Positions 18,659-27,763 of a stretch of 64,000 nt of DNA are shown here, in pieces. The position numbers and the translations under genes are program-made. Each line of letters opens with the position of its first letter. Position 1 is the first letter of the stretch. Origin of the DNA: Halocatena marina (GTDB lineage: Archaea > Halobacteriota > Halobacteria > Halobacteriales > Haloarculaceae); NCBI RefSeq assembly GCF_023276375.1, contig NZ_JALLPK010000001.1:2418001-2482000 (forward strand), in the 5' to 3' direction. The notes under the pieces were generated by a model. It was not told where the DNA came from. It ran no database searches and saw only the letters and a list, made by a program, of their open reading frames with translations.

Positions 18659-20122
18659 CTAGTCGTCCCCGGACGGCACGTCTTGTGCTTGGGCATGAGC
18701 TGGCGGGAGATACACGGACAGTCCAAACGTGAGAAGACAGATGACGAACGACACGGCAAAGACAGTCGTTAGGCCCTCCGTCAACACGAGGGTGAGGCCG
18801 TCCGGTGGGGTGGACGAATCAAGCAGCACGCGCTGGAGGTCACCAAGATCCGATACTCCTGGTACCGCATCAAGCTGATCGTTCATCACGAGAGTCATCA
18901 CGATGCCGAGCACTGTGACACCGATCGTGCCACCGAGATTTCGGAAAAACTGTTGTGATGAGGTCGCAAGCCCCATCTGTTCGGTACCGAGCCGATTCTG
19001 GATCGTCGTCAACAATGGTGGTGTAATCATCCCCATCCCGACACCCATCACGAAGACGTTCACGAGGATAGCGAGGAGAGAGAGCGATGCCGTCCAGAAC
19101 GCGCCAGCCACGAAGCTCGCTGTCATTATAGCCGCGCCGGTCACAATGAGCCGACGCTCGCCGAACCTGTTCACCTGTCGTCCGGAGACAAAGCTCATTC
19201 CCGACCATCCGATCGAGATCGGAAAGACCGCGAGTGCTGCGCTTGCAGCCCCGCCGTAGACGCTCTGGACGAACAAGGGCACGTAAGTGAGGGCTGCAAA
19301 GATGACGAAGCTACTGAAGAAGCCGACAGCGTTGGTGATAAGGAACACTCGATCCTCGAATAACGAGAGCGGGAGAATGGGAACCCGAACCGAACGCTCG
19401 ATGCGGATGAACGCGAGCACGCTCCCGAGACCAACCACGAGCAGACCTCCGGTCAGTGCGATCGAGGACTCGGACAGTTCCAGCGCAAGGAGAATCGCCC
19501 CGACACTAGCTGAGAGAGCAAGCGCACCACCGTAGTCGACCTGTCGCTCGACCTCACCAGTTGTCTCTTCGAGTGATCGGGAGACCAGCACGATAGCCAC
19601 GATACCGACGGGAACACTGAGATAGAACACCCACCGCCAGTCCAGAGTCACGACGATGAGATAGCCGAGTAATGGGCCGATGACGCTCGAAACACCCCAG
19701 ACTGCGCTCCCGTAACCGATTGCTTTTCCTCTCTGATCAGGCGGATAGATCACACCGAGAATGGTGTACGGAATTGCGTACATTGCACCCGCTCCGATGC
19801 CCTGAACGGCTCGAAATACGATGAGCTGGTCCATCGATTGGGCCGCCCCAGCGAGCGCGCTCGCAAGTACGAAGACGACGACACCGATGTAAAAGAACCG
19901 CTTTCGGCCATAAATATCTGACAGCCGACCGAACAACGGCATACTGATCGCCGCAAACAACATGTACGCAGCAAACACCCACGAGTAGAGACTAAGCCCA
20001 CCGATCGACGCCACGACCGTCGGCATCGCTGTGCTCACGATCGTGCCGTCGATCCCAGCGAGAAATATCCCAAGCATCATGCCAAGCGTGACGAGGCGTC
20101 TATTCGATGTCGGCTGTTCCAT
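18659..20122 (-). CDS. MFS transporter, DHA2 (14-segment, EmrB/QacA-like) family
   Basis: 487 residues with many hydrophobic segments. The N-terminal motif LAGIDGTIVSTAMPTV is typical of DHA2 drug:proton antiporters. The MFS loop motif GRLSDIYGRKR lies between segments 2 and 3, and motif C-like PLLGYLIV follows. The protein probably exports hydrophobic or cationic compounds; the substrate is unknown. It is convergent with nothing and has its own promoter region on the tRNA-Ser side. Confidence 0.9.
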   Translation of the reverse strand: MEQPTSNRRLVTLGMMLGIFLAGIDGTIVSTAMPTVVASIGGLSLYSWVFAAYMLFAAISMPLFGRLSDIYGRKRFFYIGVVVFVLASALAGAAQSMDQLIVFRAVQGIGAGAMYAIPYTILGVIYPPDQRGKAIGYGSAVWGVSSVIGPLLGYLIVVTLDWRWVFYLSVPVGIVAIVLVSRSLEETTGEVERQVDYGGALALSASVGAILLALELSESSIALTGGLLVVGLGSVLAFIRIERSVRVPILPLSLFEDRVFLITNAVGFFSSFVIFAALTYVPLFVQSVYGGAASAALAVFPISIGWSGMSFVSGRQVNRFGERRLIVTGAAIMTASFVAGAFWTASLSLLAILVNVFVMGVGMGMITPPLLTTIQNRLGTEQMGLATSSQQFFRNLGGTIGVTVLGIVMTLVMNDQLDAVPGVSDLGDLQRVLLDSSTPPDGLTLVLTEGLTTVFAVSFVICLLTFGLSVYLPPAHAQAQDVPSGDD

Positions 20123-20298
20123 AGATGAAGCGATGCGTTCCGACTACAAAACGCCGCGCCGAATCGTGGCGATATTCAAATTTTGATTCCCATAGCACAG
20201 TGACACGAATCGAAATTGCAGAACGCTATACAGTGTCCATACGAGAAGTTACGAAGGTAGTGTTGACGAAACAGAGGGCATAGAAAATCCGTTGTCAG

Positions 20299-20381
20299 CG
20301 GTGGGGATGGGATTCGAACCCATGAGGCCATAGGCCACCTGTTTTCAAGACAGGCGCGTTAGTCCACTCCGCCACCCCACC
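20299..20381 (-). tRNA. tRNA-Ser (anticodon TGA)
   Basis: An 83-base class II tRNA on the minus strand. The acceptor stem is GGTGGGG/CCCCACC with discriminator G. The anticodon loop CTTGAAA reads TGA. The long variable arm folds as GGCC-TAT-GGCC, and the T arm ATGGG-TTCGAAT-CCCAT is perfect. The identity follows from both the anticodon and the long arm. Confidence 0.96.
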
Positions 20382-20422
20382 TGCGTTCTCCTATATTCCC
20401 GCCTCTGTTTAAATTCTAACGA

Positions 20423-21223
20423 TCAGCGCGTCAGATCCAGTCCGTGTTCGCATTCGACGATAGACAGTCCGAGGCTGTCGAGGAACGCGGTTGTGTGCTC
20501 GGGAACGAGGCGGCCGGCGCGTCGACGGGCACGGATGAGTGCAAGCGCCTCAGCGAGATCAGTCCCGGATTCGACGACAGGAAACTGTGGGAGGAAATCA
20601 ACCTCGTGGCCAGCGTCGATTGCTCGATCAGTCAGTGTTTCGACAGCAGGAGCGGTGTACGCGTCAGCGTAATCAATCGTCTCTCTGAATCCAGCGTAGT
20701 AGACTCGACCGTCGGTCGATGGTCCGAGAATGACAGGAGACCGTCGGAGTTTCATCGCGGCGGTGTCAATCTGCTGGCGAGAGAGAAACGGTGCGTTCGG
20801 TTTCACGATGGCGACCGTTCCTACACCCTCTCGTTCGAGGAGATGCGTCGCCGTATTGCCAGCCCGTCCCGAAAACGTCTCACCAACCTGACGCTCGAAA
20901 CGAGCCACATCGGGATCGTCGAGCGTGTTGTCAACAACTGCCCGAACGTGGGCTTCAGCTTCGTCTTTAGATTCTGATTTTGGCTCTGACTCTAATTCTG
21001 ATTCGACGGTTTTGGTTTGTCCGTCGTGTTCGGGAAGTGCATCGTCCGGCCGGTAGTTGACGAGCAACTCACCCCCGCTCGCTTCGACAGCACGACAGGC
21101 ATCTTGCAGCATCGCGGTGTAGAGTTCGGTCGCTTCGGTGGTCGAAAGCGGCGATGTTTCGGGAAGAGCGGTGAGAACGAGACCATCGCGGGGTGGATCA
21201 CAGAGAACGGCAATCGTGGTCAT
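20423..21223 (-). CDS. DUF2064 / glycosyltransferase-A-like protein
   Basis: 266 residues from the ATG at 21223. The fold pattern MTTIAVLCDPPRDGLVL, then SRQQIDTAAMKL and SPVILGPSTDGRVYYAGF, fits DUF2064, a nucleotidyltransferase-like (CofC/GT-A related) family. An acidic low-complexity insert (SELESEPKSESKDEAEAH) sits near residue 80. The enzymatic role is unknown. The gene is followed by tRNA-Ser and diverges from a small membrane protein gene. Confidence 0.8.
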   Translation of the reverse strand: MTTIAVLCDPPRDGLVLTALPETSPLSTTEATELYTAMLQDACRAVEASGGELLVNYRPDDALPEHDGQTKTVESELESEPKSESKDEAEAHVRAVVDNTLDDPDVARFERQVGETFSGRAGNTATHLLEREGVGTVAIVKPNAPFLSRQQIDTAAMKLRRSPVILGPSTDGRVYYAGFRETIDYADAYTAPAVETLTDRAIDAGHEVDFLPQFPVVESGTDLAEALALIRARRRAGRLVPEHTTAFLDSLGLSIVECEHGLDLTR

Positions 21224-21276
21224 ACGAGTACTGGGTGGGGCGCGACCTTTATCATCCCGGCTTTGGAAGCGGTGGT

Positions 21277-21486
21277 ATGGATTTGACACGAACGGTCGGC
21301 GTGCTCGCTGTCCTCACGACTGTTGTTGGCGTGGTGGGTGCGCTCTTTTCATTCGTTGCTCGACTGCTGGCTGGATCGTACGTGATTCCAGTGATACTTG
21401 CTCTCTTGCTCCTCAGTGCAAGCATCGCTGCAAGCGTTGGTACTGGTGTGTTGTCAAGCCGATTTCTCTCGAATCCGTACTGGTGA
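21277..21486 (+). CDS. Small two-segment membrane protein
   Basis: 69 residues from the ATG at 21277. Two hydrophobic helices are visible: VGVLAVLTTVVGVVGALFSF and VIPVILALLLLSASIAA. The GAGT-poor, leucine-rich make-up gives no family clue. The start is preceded by a TTTATC TATA-like element about 27 bases upstream. The gene is divergent from the DUF2064-like gene and convergent with aroC. Function unknown. Confidence 0.65.
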   Translation: MDLTRTVGVLAVLTTVVGVVGALFSFVARLLAGSYVIPVILALLLLSASIAASVGTGVLSSRFLSNPYW

Positions 21487-21526
21487 ATCAATAACTGAAA
21501 ATAGTTCAGTGGTGCGTGGAGGAGCG

Positions 21527-22690
21527 TTATTCTTCTCGGTCTCTGTTCTCCGGGCTCCGTGGGTGGTACTCCGTCTCGTATTCACCGGGACGGTCGTCGA
21601 GACGGTCCGGATTGAGGTAGCCACCGAGGAGCATGAAGTCGACGATTGTGAGGTTGACCATTGCCTCAACGACTGGGACGCCCCGAGGCGGGAGAACGGG
21701 ATCGTGTCGACCAATAACTTGAATCTCTTTTTCCTCGCCCGTCTCCCAGTCGACTGTCGTCTGTGTTTTCGGGATGGATGTGGGGGCATGCAGCGTCACT
21801 TCCCCGTAGATCGGCTGGCCGGTCGTGATGCCGCCCTGCAGGCCGCCGTGGTCGTTACCGACGGGGATGGGATCGCCGTCCTCATCGAAGGTCCAGTCTT
21901 CGTTGCGCTCGCTCCCGGTCTGTTCGCGCGCTGTCCGACCCAATCCGAACTCGAATCCTGTAGCGGCGGGAACGGCCATCATCGCCTGTCCGAGGCGTGC
22001 GGTAACTGAATCGAATCGCGGAGCTCCCAGTCCGCGTGGCACACCACGCGCCTCAAAGTAGATTGAACCACCGATCGAATCGCCCTCCTGCTGGTATGTT
22101 TGGATGCGCTCGCGCATCCGTTCTGCCGTCTCAGGATGAGCACACCGCACCTCGTTTTCCTCTGTATGTTCGAGGAGTTCATCGAACGATACATCAGGAG
22201 ACTCGATGTCACCGATCTGATTGACGTGTGCTTTGACCTGAATTCCCTCGCGTTCGAGGAGTTTCTGCGCGATTGCTCCAGCAGCGACCCAATTAACGGT
22301 CTCGCGAGCGCTCGAACGACCACCACCACCCCAGTTTCGCGTCCCGAACTTCGCAGAGTAGGTGAAATCTCCGTGACTCGGACGGGGTGCGGTAATGAAC
22401 GGTTCGTATTTCCCCGAACGAGGGTCTTTGTTCTGAATCCCCATCCCGATCGGCGTTCCCGTCGTATAGCCGTCCTGCAGACCGCTGTGAATCTCGACAG
22501 CGTCGGGTTCGTCGCGGCTGGTCGTGATCATCGATTGGCCGGGCTTGCGCCGATCAAGTTCGTGCTGAACGTCCTCTTCAGAGAGTTCGAGACCCGCCGG
22601 ACATCCAGAGACCGTGACACCCATCGCCGGCCCGTGACTCTCACCATAACTGGTGACGCGAAAGAGCCGACCAAACTCGTTTCCATTCAT
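21527..22690 (-). CDS. aroC: Chorismate synthase
   Basis: 387 residues from the ATG at 22690. It converts 5-enolpyruvylshikimate 3-phosphate to chorismate with reduced FMN, the last common step of aromatic amino acid synthesis. Visible: FRVTSYGESHGPAMG at the start, DRRKPGQS, the signature NWGGGGRSSARETVNWVAAG, and the late DFMLLGGY. Length and motifs are normal. The frame extends 54 codons upstream, but that part is not conserved-looking. No other aro gene is nearby. Confidence 0.96.
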   Translation of the reverse strand: MNGNEFGRLFRVTSYGESHGPAMGVTVSGCPAGLELSEEDVQHELDRRKPGQSMITTSRDEPDAVEIHSGLQDGYTTGTPIGMGIQNKDPRSGKYEPFITAPRPSHGDFTYSAKFGTRNWGGGGRSSARETVNWVAAGAIAQKLLEREGIQVKAHVNQIGDIESPDVSFDELLEHTEENEVRCAHPETAERMRERIQTYQQEGDSIGGSIYFEARGVPRGLGAPRFDSVTARLGQAMMAVPAATGFEFGLGRTAREQTGSERNEDWTFDEDGDPIPVGNDHGGLQGGITTGQPIYGEVTLHAPTSIPKTQTTVDWETGEEKEIQVIGRHDPVLPPRGVPVVEAMVNLTIVDFMLLGGYLNPDRLDDRPGEYETEYHPRSPENRDREE

Positions 22691-22826
22691 TACTCGGGTA
22701 TTGGAGGCGGGCCATTTAGGTGTTGCAACTCGCGCAACCGAGGAGACAGAAAAGCTCTGCGTTACTCGATGTACACACACGCCAGATACTGTGTCGGCGT
22801 CACAGCAACACAGCACACACCCAGAA

Positions 22827-23564
22827 TTACAACACGCCGGTGATGAATCCAAGGCCCATCAGAATCAGAACGGCTGCTGAGATCGTCGGGAAGTATTCGG
22901 CGTAGCGCTCGGCACGTTCTTCGTACCGTTCGAAACCAGCAATAAATAACATGGTCAGTGCAACGAGCGCAAGGATCACAGCAAGTGCATAGACGAGCAT
23001 CAGTTCGAGACAGTACGACGAACCGGTACACATCGCAATGATCTCGAACTCCTCCTCGTGCGCAAATCCGAGGAAAAACGCGGCACTCGTGATTCCCCAC
23101 AACCCACGCGAATCATCAGGCGATAGCTCGCTGTGGTCGTGATCGTCATGATCATGGTCATAATCATGCTCGTGATCATGATCGTGGTCGTGATCGTGAT
23201 CGTGATTTTTTTCGTTCTCGCTCTGAGCATGAGTGTGTGAGTGGCCATTCCGATACTCGTAGATGCCGAGTAAGATGAGGAGCACACCAGCAACGTAGTT
23301 CAGTCCATCGAATTGTCCGATTCCGCTGTACGTTTTGAGGAGGAAAAAGAGACCGACGACAGCGATAGAGCTGATGAGATGTCCGATGCCAATAAGAAGA
23401 CCGGAAATGAACCCGAAAATCCACCGATTTGATGTGTCAATAGCGTACACTGCTGCGACTGGCCAGCCGTGACCCGGTTCGGCTCCGTGGATGAGTCCGA
23501 GAGCCACCGCACCGACAAACACCGAGAGCGACCCATCAAGCATATCAGAAGACAGAACAGCCAT
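22827..23564 (-). CDS. NicO/RcnA-like nickel-cobalt transporter
   Basis: 245 residues from the ATG at 23564; earlier starts would run into the divergent nikR start. Six or so membrane segments are visible with GLIHGAEPGHGW in the first and GFAHEEEFEI in a later one, both of the His/Glu type that binds metal in NicO and related transporters. A cytoplasmic loop at about 121-144 is almost pure His-Asp. Divergent nikR strongly supports nickel as substrate. Whether it imports or exports cannot be settled from sequence. Confidence 0.85.
   Translation of the reverse strand: MAVLSSDMLDGSLSVFVGAVALGLIHGAEPGHGWPVAAVYAIDTSNRWIFGFISGLLIGIGHLISSIAVVGLFFLLKTYSGIGQFDGLNYVAGVLLILLGIYEYRNGHSHTHAQSENEKNHDHDHDHDHDHEHDYDHDHDDHDHSELSPDDSRGLWGITSAAFFLGFAHEEEFEIIAMCTGSSYCLELMLVYALAVILALVALTMLFIAGFERYEERAERYAEYFPTISAAVLILMGLGFITGVL
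23133..23204 (-). repeat. His-Asp repeat tract within the nickel transporter gene
   Basis: A run of alternating GAT/GAC and CAT/CAC codons (read on the minus strand) encodes about 24 residues of His-Asp pairs with a few Glu and Tyr. The DNA is a near-perfect short tandem repeat and so prone to length change. It probably binds metal. Confidence 0.85.
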
Positions 23565-23577
23565 TGATAAGATGGTT

Positions 23578-23608
23578 GTTATGATCGGAATGGGGATATC
23601 GTAATAAC
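23578..23608. promoter_or_regulatory. Candidate NikR operator
   Basis: GTTATGA (23578-23584) and TAATAAC (23602-23608) form an inverted pair with 17 bases between. They sit in the 79-base gap between the nickel transporter start and the nikR start. The layout resembles the E. coli NikR site GTATGA-N16-TCATAC. Binding is inferred from position and symmetry. Confidence 0.5.
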
Positions 23609-23643
23609 CGGGACATCTTTGCTGGAGAGATCGAATATCCGCC

Positions 23644-24039
23644 ATGCGTACGAGCCTGAATATTCCCAAAGAGGATCTCGCGGCATTCGATGCAGTCTGG
23701 CAATCGGAAGGCTACGACTCGCGTTCGCGTGCGGTTCGAGAGGCCATTCGAGAGTACACGGAAGCCCACGCACGCCTCGAAGAGACGACTGGCGAGGTCG
23801 TTGCTCTTCTCGCGTTCGATTACGAACACCACGCAGTCATCGAACCGCTCCATACAGTCCAACACGAGTTTCAGGACGTTATCAGCGCGACCAGCCACGC
23901 ACATCAGGGAGACTGGTGTCTCGAAGGAGTGTTCTGTCGTGGGTCGGCTCCACGTGTTCGTGAACTCGTGTATGAGCTCAGAGATTTCGACGCCGTTGGT
24001 CGAGTGAAAGTGATGACACTCATGGCCAATGATGACTGA
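23644..24039 (+). CDS. nikR: Nickel-responsive regulator NikR
   Basis: 131 residues. The N-terminal ribbon-helix-helix (MRTSLNIPKEDLAAFD and SRSRAVREAIREY) binds DNA. The C-terminal ACT-like domain keeps the nickel ligands as H74 (VQHEF), H85 and H87 (SHAH) and C92, matching E. coli H76, H87, H89, C95. The length is normal. It is divergent from the nickel transporter gene and likely represses both when nickel is high. It is followed by 158 AT-rich bases before ilvE. Confidence 0.94.
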   Translation: MRTSLNIPKEDLAAFDAVWQSEGYDSRSRAVREAIREYTEAHARLEETTGEVVALLAFDYEHHAVIEPLHTVQHEFQDVISATSHAHQGDWCLEGVFCRGSAPRVRELVYELRDFDAVGRVKVMTLMANDD

Positions 24040-24197
24040 TGACAGCGAGATCGACGACGGAAGGGTAGTGATAGAAATAACAACAATAGTAGCGATGAAA
24101 TGAATATCAAAATAAAAATGGACATGGATTTTCCGAGCGTATTCATTGTGCGGCAAAAACCGCCAAGACTCATTACCCCCCAGAGAGAGACTCCACT

Positions 24198-25133
24198 ATG
24201 AGTTTCGCCGAGATGGACATCGACACTATTTGGATGGATGGCGAGTTCGTCGACTGGGATGAAGCACAGATACACGTCCTCACGCACGGACTCCACTACG
24301 GAAGCGGTGTCTTCGAGGGGGTCCGCTGCTATGCGACCGAGCATGGTCCAGCTATCTTCCGGTGGGAGGAACATCTCGAACGGCTATACAATTCCGCAAA
24401 GCCCTACGGACTCGACATCGAGTATACCAAAGAAGAACTTACCGAGGCGACGGTTGAGCTCATCCGCCGTCAAGATCTCGCGTCGTGTTATATCAGACCG
24501 CTCGCGTTTTATGGATACGACAGCCTCGGTGTGAGTCCGGAAGGCTGTCCGACACAGGTCGCTATCGCCTGCTGGCCATGGGGGACGTATCTGGGCGAGC
24601 AGGCGCTCGAAGAGGGCGTTGACGTGATGGTTTCCTCGTGGCGCAAGCACGCATCGAGTCAGATCCCGACGAACGCCAAAACCACTGGACTGTATGTCAA
24701 CAGCCTTCTCGCTGGCGAAGAAGCGCGACGAAACGGCTACGTCGAAGCCATTGTTCTGAATAAGGAAGGAAACGTTGCCGAGGGACCAGGTGAGAACATC
24801 TTCGTCGTGCGTGACGGCGAGATCTACACACCAGGACTCGCAGAGAGCATCTTGGACGGTATCACACGCAGAACTGCCATCACGCTCGCCCGCGAACAGG
24901 GGTATACGGTTCACGATGAAGCGACGATCAGCCGTGGTGAGCTGTACACCGCTGACGAGCTCTTCTTCACTGGAAGTGCTGCCGAAATCACGCCAATTCG
25001 TTTGGTTGACGACGTTCAGATCGGTGACGGAACGCGTGGACCTATCACTGAAGACGTGCAGTCGGCGTTCTTCGATCTCGTCGAGCGACGCGTGAGCGAC
25101 CACGATGAGTGGTTCCACTACGTTTCGGAGTGA
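24198..25133 (+). CDS. ilvE: Branched-chain amino acid aminotransferase
   Basis: 311 residues. It is a fold-type IV PLP enzyme that transfers amino groups to 2-oxo acids of Leu, Ile and Val. HGLHYGSGVFEG is the N-terminal hallmark, NAKTTGLYVNSL carries the PLP lysine K161, and EGPGENIFVV and GITRRTAI complete the family pattern. The length is normal. It is a single gene with its own promoter region. Assignment to ilvE over related D-amino-acid transaminases rests on these motifs. Confidence 0.94.
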   Translation: MSFAEMDIDTIWMDGEFVDWDEAQIHVLTHGLHYGSGVFEGVRCYATEHGPAIFRWEEHLERLYNSAKPYGLDIEYTKEELTEATVELIRRQDLASCYIRPLAFYGYDSLGVSPEGCPTQVAIACWPWGTYLGEQALEEGVDVMVSSWRKHASSQIPTNAKTTGLYVNSLLAGEEARRNGYVEAIVLNKEGNVAEGPGENIFVVRDGEIYTPGLAESILDGITRRTAITLAREQGYTVHDEATISRGELYTADELFFTGSAAEITPIRLVDDVQIGDGTRGPITEDVQSAFFDLVERRVSDHDEWFHYVSE

Positions 25134-25300
25134 GCCATCGTATTTGATTCGGTGGTGCAAGCTGTTCGTGCTGGAGATTTGCTTCGACAGTCAGAATTGA
25201 GAGTGCTGATGAGCAAGCAGGCTAGTCCGACACCTGAACAGACACGCCACCAAACACCGCAATGAAAACAATAAGATGAATCGACAAGAGTGAACGCGGA

Positions 25301-25753
25301 TCAACTCGTATCGTTGGTTCTGCTTCCAGACACACCGCCGCAGTGAGATCGTATTTGTGGAGCACCATCGTCACGGATTTCGATTACGATTGTTTCTGTG
25401 TCACAGTTACCGTTTGGAGGGACGTACTCAGCCGTGCGTGGGTCGCTCTCATCAACATGAATGGTAATCGTGTGCGCTGGGCCACGAAACGTGCCAGCGA
25501 CGGTGGTCGCATTCGATTTGATTTGGTACTGAAATCGAAAGAGGTGTTTCTCGTCAGGATTGTCAATGGTAACTGTCACATTACGTGCTGAGTCACCGAG
25601 GTTTTCGACGACAACGTTCCGGTTCCGTTTGGGCATGTCCATCCCGAAGAGCTGTCCGAGACATCCAGATGTGGCCGAGAGGACACCGAGACAAACAGCA
25701 CCGACGACAGTTCGTCGGGAACACGGTCGTCTCCGAACGCTTGAAGATGACAT
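25301..25753 (-). CDS. Tat-exported lipoprotein, unknown function
   Basis: 150 residues from the ATG at 25753; a start at 25786 adds eleven. The signal region has twin arginines (RRRPCSRRTVVGAVCLGV) and ends in a lipobox TSGC, so the mature protein is probably lipid-anchored outside the cell. The mature part looks beta-rich (NVVVENLGDSARNVTVTI, then HTITIHVDESD), an immunoglobulin-like pattern, with two Cys near the C-terminus. I do not recognise a named family. Confidence 0.7.
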   Translation of the reverse strand: MSSSSVRRRPCSRRTVVGAVCLGVLSATSGCLGQLFGMDMPKRNRNVVVENLGDSARNVTVTIDNPDEKHLFRFQYQIKSNATTVAGTFRGPAHTITIHVDESDPRTAEYVPPNGNCDTETIVIEIRDDGAPQIRSHCGGVSGSRTNDTS

Positions 25754-25823
25754 AGTACAGGATTTACGCCATTCCGAATGAATCATCCGACATCAGATTG
25801 TTCCGTTTATCAACATATTTTTT

Positions 25824-26909
25824 TTATGCCGTCGTTTTTCGCTCTGCTGAGAACCGCGATTCCGCGATTGCGAATGCGAGTGTGCTGAACACACCGAGCA
25901 ACGTGCTTGCGGTGAGGACAATAGCGAGAAATGAGAGATTAACATATGAGAGTACGTGCGCGCTCACGCCGTAGAGAACGGCTGCGATGGCCAGTACATA
26001 GAAGGGAGCGTTGAGGTGACGCCACCGGAAGGTGTCGTGGAGATACTCGTCTGTAATGTGGCCGAGACTCGCTGTGACTCCAGCAGCGGCAAGCCAGTAT
26101 ACAGCGCCGTAGACGAGCGCAGCACCAGTCGTGAGAATACCAACCGGAGCGCCCGATCGGAGGCTGGAAAGCGTGTCAACGCCGTTTACACTGCCAATTA
26201 CGATCAGTGCGGCTGCAACGACGTACGTCACAATCGTTACTCGACCAGTGTAGAGGCTCGTTCGGGCACGCTTGACGGCAGTGTCGAGAACCCGGTCAAG
26301 CCCGAGTCCACGGAAGAGGAGATAAGCCCCAAGAGAGCCACTCAGTGCCCCGAGCGTCGCACCAGGGAGATTAAAATGATTTGCCACTTCGACGAGCGGG
26401 TAGACGAGCAAGAGGACGCCAAGTGGAATAAGGATGGTACCACGCGTCTCGGGGTCATCAAGCACCTGCTTAATCGTATAGTACATCGATTCGAGATCTT
26501 GTGCCTGCCGGACAACGACCCGCTGAACACTATCTATTGGGACACGGGAACGGATGACCGGGATGACGCTCTCGTCTTGTGCACCATCAGTGACGACGAT
26601 AGCGTGTACGTCTTCGCCGGTTGATAACGAGGCGAGAACGGTATCGACCTCTTCACCGACTTTTCGGTTTGCGGCGACATCGCTCCCATTCGTTCCAGTG
26701 ACGACCGCTACCTCAACTGTCTCGTCATCGATGTGGTCGTAGAGGTGTATCCCTTCGAACACCACGTTGACATCCGAATCCTCGGGATCTGCGGTAGCGA
26801 GTGCAACAGCTGCTTCTTCTACAGACTCGCGCCCGACGACTGGCGTCTGTAGTCCAGTCTTGCGTCCAAGATCGTCGTCAAGGTCGACACACAGCACCAG
26901 CAACATCAC
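25824..26909 (-). CDS. DUF373 family membrane protein
   Basis: 361 residues. The N-terminal 150 or so are a soluble Rossmann-like domain (MMLLVLCVDLDDDLGRK, VAVVTGTNGSD, HAIVVTDGAQD). They are followed by several hydrophobic segments from about residue 160. This two-part plan is the archaeal DUF373 family, whose function is unknown. Two adjacent ATG codons make the exact start uncertain by one residue. It is divergent from the PEBP-family gene. Confidence 0.88.
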   Translation of the reverse strand: MMLLVLCVDLDDDLGRKTGLQTPVVGRESVEEAAVALATADPEDSDVNVVFEGIHLYDHIDDETVEVAVVTGTNGSDVAANRKVGEEVDTVLASLSTGEDVHAIVVTDGAQDESVIPVIRSRVPIDSVQRVVVRQAQDLESMYYTIKQVLDDPETRGTILIPLGVLLLVYPLVEVANHFNLPGATLGALSGSLGAYLLFRGLGLDRVLDTAVKRARTSLYTGRVTIVTYVVAAALIVIGSVNGVDTLSSLRSGAPVGILTTGAALVYGAVYWLAAAGVTASLGHITDEYLHDTFRWRHLNAPFYVLAIAAVLYGVSAHVLSYVNLSFLAIVLTASTLLGVFSTLAFAIAESRFSAERKTTA

Positions 26910-27064
26910 TCGACGGTACAGCCCCCGGGGTAACGAACTTATCGGGCACGAATCGAATCCCGGATGTGTGCAGTGCGAATCTATGATCAGCCGATCGAAC
27001 GGTTGTACGATCTACGGCGACCGACAACGGACAGTATATCCCTCCGGCGACCGTGCAAGCAACC

Positions 27065-27676
27065 ATGCGAACGAGGCGTCAGGTGCTCGGTACGCTCGGT
27101 GCGCTCGGTACGGTGACGGCGCTCGCTGGCTGTGCCAGTCGAGCAGACAGACAGAGCGGCGGAGCAGGGCTGTTCGCCCCTGAATTTTCTGACCGATCTA
27201 TCCCAGAGCAGTACACCTGTGCAGGTGGAGATATTTCACCAGAACTCGAATTTTCAGATGTTTCCTTTGACACTGAGGCGTTCGCGCTTATTATGGATAC
27301 TGTCGATGCGTCCGGTTCGAAGCCGTTCGTCCATTGGCTTATCTGGAACATCCCAGCAAACACGACGACACTTCCAGAGGGTATTCCACAACAACCACGA
27401 GTCGAACTTTCCGAACGTGGAACTGATCCCGGATTCCCTGCGACCGTCACCGGAACGACTGGGCCGGTACATCAGGGAACCAATGGGTTCGGTGAAATAG
27501 GATATCGTGGTCCGTGTCCCCCACCAGAAGAACCGCCATATACCTACGAATTTACGCTGTATTCACTCCGATCAACGATCGACGTAGCTCCTGGAGCGAA
27601 GCGCCCAGCACTCGAATCGGCCATCCAGAGTGAACTCATCGGGGAAACGACGCTGATAGGAACATTCGATCGATAA
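27065..27676 (+). CDS. YbhB/YbcL-type phosphatidylethanolamine-binding-like protein, Tat lipoprotein
   Basis: 203 residues from the ATG at 27065; a GTG at 27053 is less likely. The signal begins MRTRRQVLGTLGAL and ends in a lipobox LAGC, so it is exported folded and probably lipid-anchored. The mature part has the PEBP signature IPEQYTCAGGDISPEL and, further on, FVHWLIWNIP and GYRGPCPPP. Bacterial YbhB/YbcL relatives have no settled role. It lies 87 bases before the radical SAM gene on the same strand. Confidence 0.9.
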   Translation: MRTRRQVLGTLGALGTVTALAGCASRADRQSGGAGLFAPEFSDRSIPEQYTCAGGDISPELEFSDVSFDTEAFALIMDTVDASGSKPFVHWLIWNIPANTTTLPEGIPQQPRVELSERGTDPGFPATVTGTTGPVHQGTNGFGEIGYRGPCPPPEEPPYTYEFTLYSLRSTIDVAPGAKRPALESAIQSELIGETTLIGTFDR

Positions 27677-27763
27677 GCCAAATAGAGACAGCACACGATG
27701 CGGTCTGCAATTCGGGAAAGAACGCACGACTTTTCAGCGTCGACCGGATATCGAACGTAACGG

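Noticed and set aside
21527..22852. An N-terminal extension of aroC by 54 codons
   Set aside because: The added residues are Cys- and Ser-rich and not like chorismate synthase; the start MNGNEFGRLF at 22690 matches the family.
23564..23645. An earlier start for the nickel transporter at 23645 or 23669
   Set aside because: It would overlap the nikR start on the other strand and remove the promoter space; the ATG at 23564 places the first membrane segment normally.
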